64,000 nt of DNA, taken from NCBI GenBank assembly GCA_035699745.1, contig DASSPH010000050.1, positions 1-64,000 on the forward strand. Direction: 5' to 3'. The notes under the pieces are model-generated. The model was not told the origin of the DNA and did not search any database. It worked only from the letters and a program-made list of their open reading frames with translations. Source of the DNA: Vicinamibacterales bacterium (GTDB taxonomy: Bacteria; Acidobacteriota; Vicinamibacteria; Vicinamibacterales; 2-12-FULL-66-21). Made by a program: the position numbers and the translations under genes. Below, piece after piece: positions 24,689 through 35,050 of this stretch. How positions within the stretch are numbered: position 1 is the first letter of the stretch; every line of letters starts with the position of its first letter.

Positions 24689-25612
24689 ATGAACGACCGC
24701 CGAACATTCATGAAGACGCTGGGGACCGCATTGGCCGCGACCGCGGCTCCGGTGCTTGCGGCGCGGCCCGGGGCCGCGGCGCCGCCGCAACCGCCCGGCC
24801 CGGGCATTCGCAAGTCGATCCTGATCAACATGCTCCCGCGCGAGGCCCCCTACGCGCAGCGCTTTGCGATGGCGCGCGCCGCCGGCTTCGACGCGATCGA
24901 GATGCAGACGGTGGCGCGCGACGAGGAAGCGGCGGAGATCAAGGAAGCCGCCGCGAAGGCGGGCCTCCGCATTCATTCCGTGATGAACATGGATCACTGG
25001 CGGTTCCCGCTTTCGAGCGGCGATCCCGAGGTGGTCGCCAAGAGCGTCGCCGGGATGGAAACCTCGCTGAAGAACGCGGCGCTGTGGGGAGCGGACGCCG
25101 TCCTGCTCGTCCCCGCTGTCGTCGATGCGACGACCGGCTATCGCGATGCCTACACGCGATCGCAGCGCGTCATCCGCGAGCGGCTGCTGCCGATCGCGCG
25201 CGACCGGAAGATCGTCATCGCCGTCGAGGAAGTCTGGAACAAGTTCCTGCTGAGCCCGATCGAGTTCGCGCGCTACGTCGACGAGTTCGACTCGCCGTTC
25301 GTCAAAGCCTACTTCGACGTCGGCAACGTCGTCCTGTTCGCCTTCCCCCAGGACTGGATCCGCACGCTGGGCTCGCGGATCGTCAAAGTGCACCTGAAGG
25401 ATTTCACGCTGGACCGCCGCAACGGCACGTTCGCCTGGAAACCGATTGGCGAGGGGGACATCGACTGGATCGAGGTGCGGCGCGCGCTGGACGAGATCAA
25501 GTACGCCGGCTACGTGACCACCGAGGTGTCCGGCGGCGATGCGGCGTACCTGAAGGACGTCGCCGGCCGCGTCGATCGCTTCCTCGCCGGGCAGAAGCCG
25601 GTGGGTGCGTGA
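24689..25612 (+). CDS. sugar phosphate isomerase/epimerase-like TIM barrel with Tat signal
   Basis: Xylose-isomerase-like (AP endonuclease 2 family) TIM barrel. A twin-arginine signal (NDRRTFMKTLG plus an Ala-rich stretch) predicts export folded. Core motifs include GFDAIEMQTVARDEE, GLRIHSVMNMDHW, VIAVEEVWNKFL with a metal-binding Glu, AYFDVGNVV with Asp, IVKVHLKDFTL with His, and TTEVSGGD with Glu, so the metal site looks complete. It follows the DUF1080 gene after 7 nt and is likely in the same operon. Exported members are thought to act on keto-sugars; isomerase, epimerase or lyase activity cannot be decided. Confidence 0.86.
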   Translation: MNDRRTFMKTLGTALAATAAPVLAARPGAAAPPQPPGPGIRKSILINMLPREAPYAQRFAMARAAGFDAIEMQTVARDEEAAEIKEAAAKAGLRIHSVMNMDHWRFPLSSGDPEVVAKSVAGMETSLKNAALWGADAVLLVPAVVDATTGYRDAYTRSQRVIRERLLPIARDRKIVIAVEEVWNKFLLSPIEFARYVDEFDSPFVKAYFDVGNVVLFAFPQDWIRTLGSRIVKVHLKDFTLDRRNGTFAWKPIGEGDIDWIEVRRALDEIKYAGYVTTEVSGGDAAYLKDVAGRVDRFLAGQKPVGA

Positions 25613-25662
25613 GCCTCCGGCACCCGGCAGGCGGCGTCCGCGGGAACGTCCTCTCGCTGCGG

Positions 25663-25668
25663 TAATCT
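25663..25668 (+). promoter_or_regulatory. -10 hexamer of a probable leaderless transcript
   Basis: TAATCT, 8 nt before the GTG at 25677. Confidence 0.4.
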
Positions 25669-25676
25669 GAAGCGGC

Positions 25677-26414
25677 GTGTTCCCCGTCCTGTTCCGAATC
25701 GGATCCTTCGAAGTCACCAGCTTCGGCGTCCTGGTTGCGCTCGGCGCGCTGGCCGGCCTGTGGGTGTTCCGCCGCGAGATCGCCCGGAGCAGACTGCCCG
25801 AAGCGGCGATGGACGCGGCAATCTACGGGCTGGTGGGGGGGCTCGCCGGCGCGAAACTGCTCTACGTCTTCGAGCATCTGGACGAGGGCACGTTCCTCGG
25901 ACTGCTGCTCGATCGCGGCGGGATGAGCTGGTTCGGCGGCTTTGCCGGCGGCCTGCTGGCTGGATACGCGACGATACTGGCGAAGCGATGGCCGGTCGTC
26001 ACGGTGCTCTCGGCCGCGACGCCGGCGCTGGCCGTCGGACAGCTTCTCGGACGGATTGGCTGCTTCCTGGTCGGCGACGATTATGGGCATCCGACCTCCC
26101 TTCCGTGGGGTATCGCGTTCCCAGAAGGGCTGCCGCCGACCACCGAGCGCGTCCATCCGACGCAGATCTACGAAGCGATCTTCCTCGGCGTGTTCGCGTG
26201 GATGTTGATCCGCTGGCGGCGCGTGAAGGTCGACGATCGCGTGGTGCTCGGGCGCTACTTCGTCGGGGTCGGGGGATTCCGCTTCCTGCTGGAGTTCCTG
26301 CGGGTCAACACCCGTGTGCTGGGGCCGCTCACGGTTGCACACATCTTCTCGCTCGGAGTCGTGCTGCTGGGACTGATTCTGTTATTGCGGCGCCCGTCCC
26401 GGCCGATACGCTGA
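25677..26414 (+). CDS. lgt: prolipoprotein diacylglyceryl transferase
   Basis: Inner-membrane enzyme that adds diacylglycerol to the lipobox Cys of prolipoproteins. The multi-helix protein carries the Lgt signature region GQLLGRIGCFLVGDDYGHPT, where the Arg and Gly-Arg are conserved, plus VHPTQIYEAIF and GFRFLLEFLR, equivalents of essential motifs in E. coli Lgt. It is 245 residues, somewhat shorter than the E. coli enzyme. The GTG start at 25677 begins right at the first helix. Several lipoproteins are predicted in this window, which gives it substrates. Confidence 0.9.
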   Translation: MFPVLFRIGSFEVTSFGVLVALGALAGLWVFRREIARSRLPEAAMDAAIYGLVGGLAGAKLLYVFEHLDEGTFLGLLLDRGGMSWFGGFAGGLLAGYATILAKRWPVVTVLSAATPALAVGQLLGRIGCFLVGDDYGHPTSLPWGIAFPEGLPPTTERVHPTQIYEAIFLGVFAWMLIRWRRVKVDDRVVLGRYFVGVGGFRFLLEFLRVNTRVLGPLTVAHIFSLGVVLLGLILLLRRPSRPIR

Positions 26415-26417
26415 GAC

Positions 26418-26648
26418 ATGGCGACCTGTCCCCGCTGCAAGGGCCACCTTACAGACGGGCACCGATGTCCGCGAGGCCGCGGACTCGTTGTCATCGAGAT
26501 CGCGGCGTGCGCCATCGGCGGCGCGGTCGCCAGCATGCTGCTGCTCGCCTTTTTCGATCCGTTCCACCAGGCCACCGACCTCGACGCAATTGCCGCGGTC
26601 GCCGGCGCGATCGTCGCGGTCGGGATCAATCGCATGCTGCGGTCGTAG
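26418..26648 (+). CDS. small zinc-ribbon-like membrane protein
   Basis: 76 residues starting ATCPRCKGHLTDGHRCPRG, a CxxC...HxC half zinc ribbon, then two hydrophobic helices (VVIEIAACAIGGAVASMLLL and LDAIAAVAGAIVAVGINRML). It begins 3 nt after lgt and is probably co-transcribed. No family name is offered; a small metal-binding membrane protein is as far as the sequence goes. Confidence 0.65.
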   Translation: MATCPRCKGHLTDGHRCPRGRGLVVIEIAACAIGGAVASMLLLAFFDPFHQATDLDAIAAVAGAIVAVGINRMLRS

Positions 26649-26734
26649 GCGGAGGCTGAGGCCCGCTGGCGGGCTGCATTTTCCGGCGCCGTTTTTGCTG
26701 TGCGACGCGCCGGAACTCGCAAAGGGGCGGATCG

Positions 26735-27088
26735 ATGTCCGAATTGCAGACGGTTGAGACGGCAAACTTACGCGGTCGCCAGGCGGCGGCCGTTGGTCTC
26801 CCGCTCGCCCTCGTCGCCGATGCGGATGCCGCGTCGCGGTCGCGCCGACTGCGCCAGTTGCAGCATCGCGGGTTTCGCGTCGCCGTTGCCCGGACGGTGT
26901 TCGAAACTATCGTCAAGGCGTCGTGTCATCTGCCCGATTTGATTCTCGTCGCCGCCTCGCTCGGCGAGGAGCAGGTGCGCGAAACGACGGAACTGTTATC
27001 GACGTGTCCTGCGACGGCGCACATTCCCATCGTGCGGCTGTCCAGAGGCGCACGCATCCCTGCCCGTCTCGCACCGGCGGCAATCTAG
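26735..27088 (+). CDS. degenerate receiver-domain protein (no phosphoacceptor Asp)
   Basis: The 117 residues thread onto a CheY receiver: LALVADADAASRSRRLRQLQ for strand 1/helix 1, GFRVAVARTVFETIV, then PDLILVAASLGEEQV where the phosphoacceptor should be, and HIPIVRLSRGARIP near the end. The Asp that normally follows the PDLILL strand is replaced by Ala, and the final conserved Lys is not found. It should fold like a receiver but not be phosphorylated. Such pseudo-receivers often act as protein-binding adaptors. It stands alone after the small membrane protein; 27089-27249 downstream holds nothing recognisable. Confidence 0.6.
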   Translation: MSELQTVETANLRGRQAAAVGLPLALVADADAASRSRRLRQLQHRGFRVAVARTVFETIVKASCHLPDLILVAASLGEEQVRETTELLSTCPATAHIPIVRLSRGARIPARLAPAAI

Positions 27089-27249
27089 CCAACTCCTGAC
27101 TCGGATCGCTGCACGACGCCGGCAGCGGGCGTTCCATCGAACGAGCCCGTGTCGCCGGCCGTGGCGGGTGCCGAATTGAAGTCCCCGTCGTCGCCGCCCG
27201 GCCAAGTGGAACACCCGAGACCGGTTCCCGAACGGTTCAGGCCGCCGGA

Positions 27250-28990
27250 CTACCGTTCGTGACGGACGGTGACCTTCTGCCCGCGCAGCTTGGTCCCCCG
27301 CAGCGCAGTAATGACCTCGTCGGCGCGATCGCGCGGCACTTCGACCAGCGAGAACGCGTCGTTGATCTCGATCGCGCCGATGGAGCGCGAGTCGAGTCCG
27401 GACTCGCCGGTGATGGCCCCCACCAGATCCCCGGGACGGATCCCGCCGCGGCGCCCGGCGCCGACGAACAGCCGCACCATGTCGCCGGGCTCCACGCGTC
27501 CACGTTCGCGCGGCAGCCGCCCGCGGGCCGGCTTGAGCGGCCGCGCCTCACCGCCCCGGCCTGCCGGAGAAGGTGCGGCGGTGGCCGACGGAATCTCCTG
27601 ATCCTCGCGATCGCCGGCGACGGCGGCGTGCGCGAGCTTCACCGCCGCGGCCGCCACGTCGACGATGTCGAACTCCGCGGCGAGCGACTCCACCACCACC
27701 CGCGTGTGCTCGAGATCGCCGGCGAGCAGCTGCTCGCGCAGCGACGCACGCGTCAGCTCGAGCCGCCGCGCACGGAGATCGGCCACGGTTGGAACCGGTG
27801 CGATCTCGATCTTCTGCTTGGTGACCGCTTCCATGCTGCGCACCAGGCGGTGCTCGCGCGGCTCGACCAGCGTGATTGCCGTCCCCTCACGGCCGGCGCG
27901 GCCGGTACGGCCGATCCGGTGGAGGTAGGTCTCCGCCGAGTTCGGCACGTCGTAGTTGATGACGTGCGAGAGCCGCTCGATGTCGAGGCCGCGCGCCGCG
28001 ACGTCGGTGGCCACGAGCAGATCCGTCTTCCCTTCCCGGAACCGCGTCATCACCCGATCGCGCTGCCGCTGCTCCATCCCGCCGTGGAGCGGCTCGGCGC
28101 TGTGGCCGTGCGCGTTCAGCGTCTCGACGAGCGTGTCGACCTCCAGCCGGGTGCGGCAGAAGACCAGCGCCGACCCGGCGTTCTCGGTCTCGAGCACGCG
28201 CTCGAGCGCCGCGGCCTTGTGCGCGCGGGCGACGAGGTAGGCGATCTGCCGCACGCGCGGCACGCCGGAGGCGGGCTTCTCGCGCGCGATGGCGACGCGC
28301 GCCGGATCCTTCAGGTGCCGGTTCGCAATCGCCAGGATCCGCGCCGGCATGGTCGCCGAGAAGAGCGCCGTCTGCCGCGCCGCCGGCGTCGCTTCGAGGA
28401 TGGCGTCGAGATCCTCGGCGAATCCCATGTCGAGCATCTCGTCCGCCTCGTCGAGCACCAGCAGGCGCAGCCGATCGAGGGCGAGCGTCCCGCGGCGGAT
28501 GTGATCGAGCGCGCGTCCGGGGGTGGCGACGACGACGGAGGCGCCGCGGTCGAGGGTGCGAATCTGCTGGGGCATCGGCGCGCCGCCGTAGAGCGGCAGC
28601 ACCGTCAGGCCGGTGCCGCGGGCGTACTTGTGCACCGCCTCCGCGACCTGCATCGCCAGCTCGCGCGTCGGCACGAGGATCAGCCCCGACGGCTGCCGGC
28701 GGCCCGCGTCGCCGGCCTCGGCGATCCGCTGCAGCATCGGCAGCGCGAACGCCGCCGTCTTCCCCGTGCCGGTGGCGGCCTGCGCGAGCAGATCCGTCCC
28801 CGCCAGCAGCAGCGGGATCGTCTCGCGCTGCACCGGGGTGGGTTCTTCGTAACCGAGACCGGTGATCGCGGCGAGCAGATCCTGCGACAGGCCAAGTCCG
28901 GCAAACCCGGCAGAACCTGCGTCCTGTCCTGCCGCGAGGACAGAAGGGGTCAGACCCGGGTCTGACCCCTTTTTCGCGGACAGCCGGGGT

Positions 28991-29019
<29 letters not shown>
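27250..29019 (-). CDS. DEAD-box RNA helicase with DbpA-type RNA-binding C-domain
   Basis: ATP-dependent RNA helicase of the DeaD/CsdA type. Motifs: Q-motif region GYEEPTPVQRETIP, motif I ATGTGKT (82-88), PTRELA (117-122), motif II DEAD (190-193), SAT, LLVATDVAARGLD and HRIGRTGRAG. The C-terminal 75 residues (RLFVGAGRRGGIRPGDLVGAI to LRGTKLRGQKVTV) form a DbpA RNA-binding domain. The first 38 residues are not conserved, and residues about 15-26 are translated from a perfect REP palindrome. The gene overlaps the upstream ABC-F gene by 29 nt, so coupling of the two RNA/ribosome-related genes is likely. Confidence 0.92.
28944..28975. repeat. REP-like perfect palindrome inside the helicase 5' end
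   Basis: A 28-bp perfect palindrome (28944-28971, AAGGGGTCAGACCC and its complement) followed by a T-run on the plus strand. A near copy lies at 34721-34749. Here it is translated as part of the helicase N-terminus. Confidence 0.85.
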
Positions 29020-30592
<1,573 letters not shown>

Positions 30593-30626
30593 AGGAGCAA
30601 CCTCCTATTGTAACGTACGGGTGCTG

Positions 30627-31565
30627 ATGGCAGATACCGAGTGGCCGGTCGGACCGGCGGATGCCGGCCTGCGCCTGGACAAGTTCCTCGCGTCGGCGGA
30701 CCGGATCGGCTCGCGCGCCAGGGCCTTCGCGGCGCTGGAGCGCGGCAAGGTCTTCGTCAACGGCGCCGAGATGACCGCCGCCGATGCCGCCCGCCGCGTC
30801 GGCGCCGGCGACGCGGTTCGCGTCTGGATGGATCGGCCGGGCAGCGCGAAGCCGCAGCGCGGCGGACCCCAGGCGGTCGGCGATCTCGAGATCCTCTTCG
30901 AGGACGCCGTCCTGATCGTGATCGACAAACCTGCGGGGCTGCTTACCGTCCCGCTCGAGCGGAAGGCGGCGGCCCCGTCGGTTCAGAGCGAGCTCGAGCG
31001 TTACCTTCGCGGCTTCGGCAAGCGCAGGCCGCTCGTCGTCCACCGCATCGATCAGGACACGTCGGGGCTGGTGGTGTTCGCCAAGGACGCCGGCACGCAG
31101 GCGCGGCTCAAGGCGCAGTTCAAGCGCCGCGCAGCCGAGCGCGTGTACCTCGCCGTCGTCTACGGCCATCCCTCGCCGGCCGAAGGGCGCTGGCGCGATC
31201 ACCTGGTGTGGGACGAGAAGGCGCTGATCCAGAAAGAGACGCACCCGCGCGATCCGCGGGCGCAGGAAGCCGTCAGCGACTATCGGGTGCGGGAGCGGTA
31301 TCGGGACACCTCGCTGATCGAAGTGCGGCTGCACAGCGGACGCCGCAATCAGATCCGCGTTCAGGCGCGGCTGCGCGGGCACACGCTGGTCGGCGAGAAG
31401 CGCTACACCTTCGGTCCCGACGGCGTCCGGCCGATCCAGTTCGAGCGTCACGCGCTGCACGCGTGGCGGCTCGCGTTCGATCATCCGCAGCACGGCGCAC
31501 GGTGCGAGTTCGAAGCGCCGCTGCCCCCAGACTTCAACGCCCTCCTCGAACGGCTGCGCTCGTAA
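30627..31565 (+). CDS. RluA-family RNA pseudouridine synthase with S4 domain
   Basis: Isomerises uridines to pseudouridine in rRNA or tRNA. The N-terminal S4 RNA-binding domain (LRLDKFLASADRIGSRARAF, GKVFVNGAEMTAADAARRVGAGD) precedes the catalytic domain with VIDKPAGLLTVP and motif II VVHRIDQDTSGLVVFAKD, which holds the catalytic Asp. SGRRNQIRVQARLRGHTLVGEKRY completes the active site. 312 residues. The ATG at 30627 is used; a GTG at 30621 is also possible. It diverges from the ABC-F ATPase gene. Which of RluA, RluC or RluD it resembles most is not decidable by eye. Confidence 0.92.
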   Translation: MADTEWPVGPADAGLRLDKFLASADRIGSRARAFAALERGKVFVNGAEMTAADAARRVGAGDAVRVWMDRPGSAKPQRGGPQAVGDLEILFEDAVLIVIDKPAGLLTVPLERKAAAPSVQSELERYLRGFGKRRPLVVHRIDQDTSGLVVFAKDAGTQARLKAQFKRRAAERVYLAVVYGHPSPAEGRWRDHLVWDEKALIQKETHPRDPRAQEAVSDYRVRERYRDTSLIEVRLHSGRRNQIRVQARLRGHTLVGEKRYTFGPDGVRPIQFERHALHAWRLAFDHPQHGARCEFEAPLPPDFNALLERLRS

Positions 31566-31655
31566 ACAGCTGCGCTCCTTACGGTTGCGCTCGGAGCTGG
31601 CTGCTCGATTGCAGCACGCGCGCTCGCCCCGCCGGGGGGTGGAAGGACTTACACA

Positions 31656-34600
31656 ATGTCTGTCGCGCGTTGCTCGATTCCCTTCATCGCGTTCGCGCTG
31701 CTTCCATGGACCGCGTCGGCTCAGCCGCTCACTTTTCAGCGTGACGATCACACATCGACGGCAAGCGCACGAGGGATCGCCAGCGCGGACTTCAATCGCG
31801 ACGGCTGGCTCGACATCGTGACCGCGCACAACAATCCGGACGGCATCTCCGTGCTGATGAACCGCGGGAGCGCCGGCGGCTACGACTCGTCGTTCATCCC
31901 GCTGCCCGGCGGCCCGTTCGACGTCGCGGCCGCCGACGTCAACAAGGACGGCGCGCCCGACGTGGCGGTGGCCAACGCCGACCGCGACGCGATCGACCTG
32001 CTCTACAACGATGGCACCGGACGGTTGCAGTGGAAGCTGTCGGCAGGCGGCGTCATGAATCCGCGGGGGGTGACGATCGCCGACGTCGACCGGGACGGCA
32101 ATCCCGATCTGGTGTTCACGGAGTTCACCAACGCGCGCGTGGGCATCGCGTTCGGCGATGGTGCGGGCTCGTTCGGCGGTCCGCGTCCGGTGATCTTCCT
32201 CGGCGTCTCCGCCAATCCGCAGGGCGTCGCCGTCGCCGACTTCAACCTCGACGGGCGGCCCGACCTCGTCACGGTGTCGAGCGGCACCTTCAACATCGGC
32301 GTGACGTTCCATTTCGCGGACGCCGCCCCGGGCGCGTTCACGCGCTGGGACGTCCAGGGAACGCCGGCGCTGAACGTCGTCGCGCTCGGCGACTTCGACA
32401 AGGATGGACGGCCTGACGTCGCCGCCGCCGGATCGGCAACGAGCAACATCACCACCCTCGTCAACACGCGCGCCGGGTTCTCGATCCGCACGTTCCCGAG
32501 CGGCGGCAGCTCGCCCCGCGGCATCGCGGCGGCCGATCTGAATCGCGACGGGGCGCCGGACCTGGTGACAGCTGCGCGCGGATCCAACGCCGTGCAGGTC
32601 GCGCCTGGCGACGGCGCCGGACGATTTGGCGCGCCGGTCAGCGTGGCCGCCGGCACCGGCAGCCGCGCGGTTGCCGTCGGGGATTTCGATCGCGACGGAC
32701 GCATCGACATCGCCACCGCCAACGAGTACGTAGCGGCGGCCACCGTGCTGTCGAACGTGACCGCGTTCCCGCAGGCGGCGTTCAAGTTCCGCCGGCAGTG
32801 GCTGGGACCCGGCGACCACAACTCCTCGGGCGCCGACGACGTCGCGATCGCGGACTTCGATCACGACGGCCGGCTCGATGCCGTGAGCGAGGAGGGCTTG
32901 CACGTCCGGTTCGGCAACGGCAGCGACCTGCGGCTGGGGGAATACGGCGTCGATGTGGTGGAGTTGGACGCCAATCGTGACGGGCATCCGGACATCGTCT
33001 CCGTGTCGCAAGGGTCGAGCATCAGCGGGCCGAGCCGCCTCGGCGTCTTCATGGGCGATGGGCGCGGCAATTTCCCGGGACGGCGCACGGTCGCGACCTC
33101 GCTGCACGCGCTGAGCATCGAAACCGCGGACCTCAATCTCGACGGCCGCGCCGACATCGTCCTGGTCGGCCAGACGGAGTGGTCGGGACCGACGCGGATC
33201 CACCTGTTCGCCGGCGACGGGAACGGCGGGTTCGCCCTCGCGGCGGATTATCCGGCCGACGAGTTTCCGTTCACGCTGAGGATCGGCGATGTCGACCGCG
33301 ACGGCGATCCGGATCTCGTGACCGCGGGCAATCGCGGCGCGTCGCGCGCGGCGCGCGTGGTGACCCGTCTCAACGATCGCAACTGGACCCTGAGCGCGCC
33401 TCGCGAGACGGCCGCGCCCGCGTTGCTCGGCATCAGCTACAGCGATCTCGGCGACCTCAATCACGACGGCTTCCTCGACGTCGTCGTCGCCGGATCATCG
33501 GTCGACTGGCAAAGCCAGGAGGACGTCGCGGTGATGCTGGGCGGCCCGGCGGGCTTCGGCTCCCCCGCCTACCTGAAGATCACGGGATACAGCCTGGGCC
33601 TCTCGATCGCCGATTTCACGGCCGACGGGCACCTCGATGCGATGACGCACGCAGGCGTCCTGTTCAAGGGACGCGGCGACGGGACGTTCGAGGCCGAGGA
33701 GAGGTTCGACTTCTACGCACCGGGGGAGGTGGCCGACTTCAACGGCGACGGGCTGCCGGATCTGGTTGGCGGATCCAACCATGGCGCCGTCGAGTTGATC
33801 CTGAACCAGAGAGGCAGCGACAACGCAGCGCCGACGGTCAGCCTGACCGCCAACATCGGACCCGGCCTCACCCTGCCGTACAGCGGACAGTTCGGCGACG
33901 GCGGAAGTCAGAACGAGATCTGGGCGCACGGCGACGATCCGGATCTGCACCAGTTGAGATACACGTTCCGCGATGCGCGCGGCGAATTCGACAGCGGGAC
34001 GTTTCCGTTCTTCTGGCCGCGATATCTGATGGAGCCGGGGCAGCACGAGGTGTTCGTCGAGGTCAGCGACGGACGCGGCGGCACGGCCACTGGATCGATC
34101 GTGATCACGATCCTGCCGGAGAAAGAGATCGTCCTCCACGTCGGCGCCGCCGGATGGGACACGACCGCACGGGGCAACTGGGGGGTGGTTGACGATCCGT
34201 CGGCCGCGAGCGGCAAGGCGCTGCACGATCTGAACGCCGGACTGCCCAAGGTCACCAGCCCGAGCCCGGCGCCGGCGAACTACGTCGACGTCGGCTTCGC
34301 CGCGGACTCGACGCAGACCTACAAGCTGTGGGTACGGCTGAAGGCCGACGGCAATGCCTGGTCGAACGATTCGCTCTGGCTGCAGTTGACCAATGCGGTG
34401 GATTCGGCCGGCCGTTCGATCGCACCGGGGACCTCCGCCGGCATCGAAGTCAACCTGGAAGAGTGCTCCGGCTGCGGCGTCTCGGGCTGGGGCTGGCGCG
34501 ACGAGGCGTGGGGGCAGCGCGACGCGATCGGCACGCTGACGGTGCGGTTCACCAGGAGCGGCTGGCAGCGGCTGCGCATCCAGACGCGAGAAGACGGCGT

Positions 34601-34703
34601 GTCGGTCGACCAGGTGGTGCTGTCATCCGAGCAGTACCGGACGACGCGGCCGGGCGCAGCGAAGAACGACGCGACGATCCTGCCGCCGAGGTTCTACTGG
34701 TAA
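31656..34703 (+). CDS. large secreted FG-GAP/VCBS repeat protein with C-terminal sandwich domain
   Basis: 1015 residues. A signal peptide (SIPFIAFALLPWTASAQP) is followed by about a dozen FG-GAP-like repeats with DFNRDGWLDIVTA, DVNKDGAPDVAVA or DLNLDGRADIVLV cores, probably one or two beta-propellers with calcium loops. A bridging Ig-like section (APTVSLTANIGPG, VFVEVSDGRGGTATG) leads to a C-terminal carbohydrate-binding-like beta-sandwich: GWDTTARGNWGVVDDPSAAS, YKLWVRLKADG, WQRLRIQTREDGVSVDQVVL. It is probably an extracellular glycan- or surface-binding protein. It converges on the nine-gene envelope cluster, separated only by a REP palindrome. Confidence 0.85.
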   Translation: MSVARCSIPFIAFALLPWTASAQPLTFQRDDHTSTASARGIASADFNRDGWLDIVTAHNNPDGISVLMNRGSAGGYDSSFIPLPGGPFDVAAADVNKDGAPDVAVANADRDAIDLLYNDGTGRLQWKLSAGGVMNPRGVTIADVDRDGNPDLVFTEFTNARVGIAFGDGAGSFGGPRPVIFLGVSANPQGVAVADFNLDGRPDLVTVSSGTFNIGVTFHFADAAPGAFTRWDVQGTPALNVVALGDFDKDGRPDVAAAGSATSNITTLVNTRAGFSIRTFPSGGSSPRGIAAADLNRDGAPDLVTAARGSNAVQVAPGDGAGRFGAPVSVAAGTGSRAVAVGDFDRDGRIDIATANEYVAAATVLSNVTAFPQAAFKFRRQWLGPGDHNSSGADDVAIADFDHDGRLDAVSEEGLHVRFGNGSDLRLGEYGVDVVELDANRDGHPDIVSVSQGSSISGPSRLGVFMGDGRGNFPGRRTVATSLHALSIETADLNLDGRADIVLVGQTEWSGPTRIHLFAGDGNGGFALAADYPADEFPFTLRIGDVDRDGDPDLVTAGNRGASRAARVVTRLNDRNWTLSAPRETAAPALLGISYSDLGDLNHDGFLDVVVAGSSVDWQSQEDVAVMLGGPAGFGSPAYLKITGYSLGLSIADFTADGHLDAMTHAGVLFKGRGDGTFEAEERFDFYAPGEVADFNGDGLPDLVGGSNHGAVELILNQRGSDNAAPTVSLTANIGPGLTLPYSGQFGDGGSQNEIWAHGDDPDLHQLRYTFRDARGEFDSGTFPFFWPRYLMEPGQHEVFVEVSDGRGGTATGSIVITILPEKEIVLHVGAAGWDTTARGNWGVVDDPSAASGKALHDLNAGLPKVTSPSPAPANYVDVGFAADSTQTYKLWVRLKADGNAWSNDSLWLQLTNAVDSAGRSIAPGTSAGIEVNLEECSGCGVSGWGWRDEAWGQRDAIGTLTVRFTRSGWQRLRIQTREDGVSVDQVVLSSEQYRTTRPGAAKNDATILPPRFYW

Positions 34704-34720
34704 GGGTCCGCGGCGGCCGT

Positions 34721-34749
34721 AAAGGGTCAGACCCGGGTCTGGCCCCTTA
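34721..34749. repeat. REP-like palindrome between convergent genes
   Basis: AAGGGTCAGACCC plus an imperfect complement, closely related to the copy at 28944-28975. It overlaps the stop codon of the minus-strand gene (34747-34749) and may work as a bidirectional terminator. Confidence 0.8.
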
Positions 34750-35040
34750 CGGCTTGCCGAACGCGATCCGGGCGCGCTCCGCCTGCAGCTCGTGGAGCGT
34801 CCGCATGATGTTGTAGGCGGTGAGCTCGACCAGCACGGAGGTCACCTTGGCGTGCTGGTCGTCGTTCAGCGCGGCCTCCAGCCCGCGCATCGCCGTCAGC
34901 AGCCGCTGCTCCTGCGCGCTCAGCTCGTTGCGCGAGACTTCGCCGTCGGCGAGGGCGCTCGTGAACGATTCCAGCTTGCTCGCGCGCTCCTGAATGCCGT
35001 CGTAGCCCGCGTTTTCGTCGAACCAGCTCGTACGTGCCAC
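34747..35040 (-). CDS. small all-helical protein, last gene of the envelope cluster
   Basis: 97 residues, largely helical and charged, with LTAYNIMRTLHELQAERARI near the end; no family is recognised. GTG start at 35040 with a perfect AGGAGG 6 nt upstream that overlaps the stop codon of the AAA+ ATPase gene, so the two are translated together. No signal peptide or membrane helix, so it is cytoplasmic. The position suggests a partner or adaptor of the ATPase. The stop codon lies within a REP palindrome. Confidence 0.7.
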   Translation of the reverse strand: MARTSWFDENAGYDGIQERASKLESFTSALADGEVSRNELSAQEQRLLTAMRGLEAALNDDQHAKVTSVLVELTAYNIMRTLHELQAERARIAFGKP

Positions 35041-35050
35041 CGGTGTCCTC

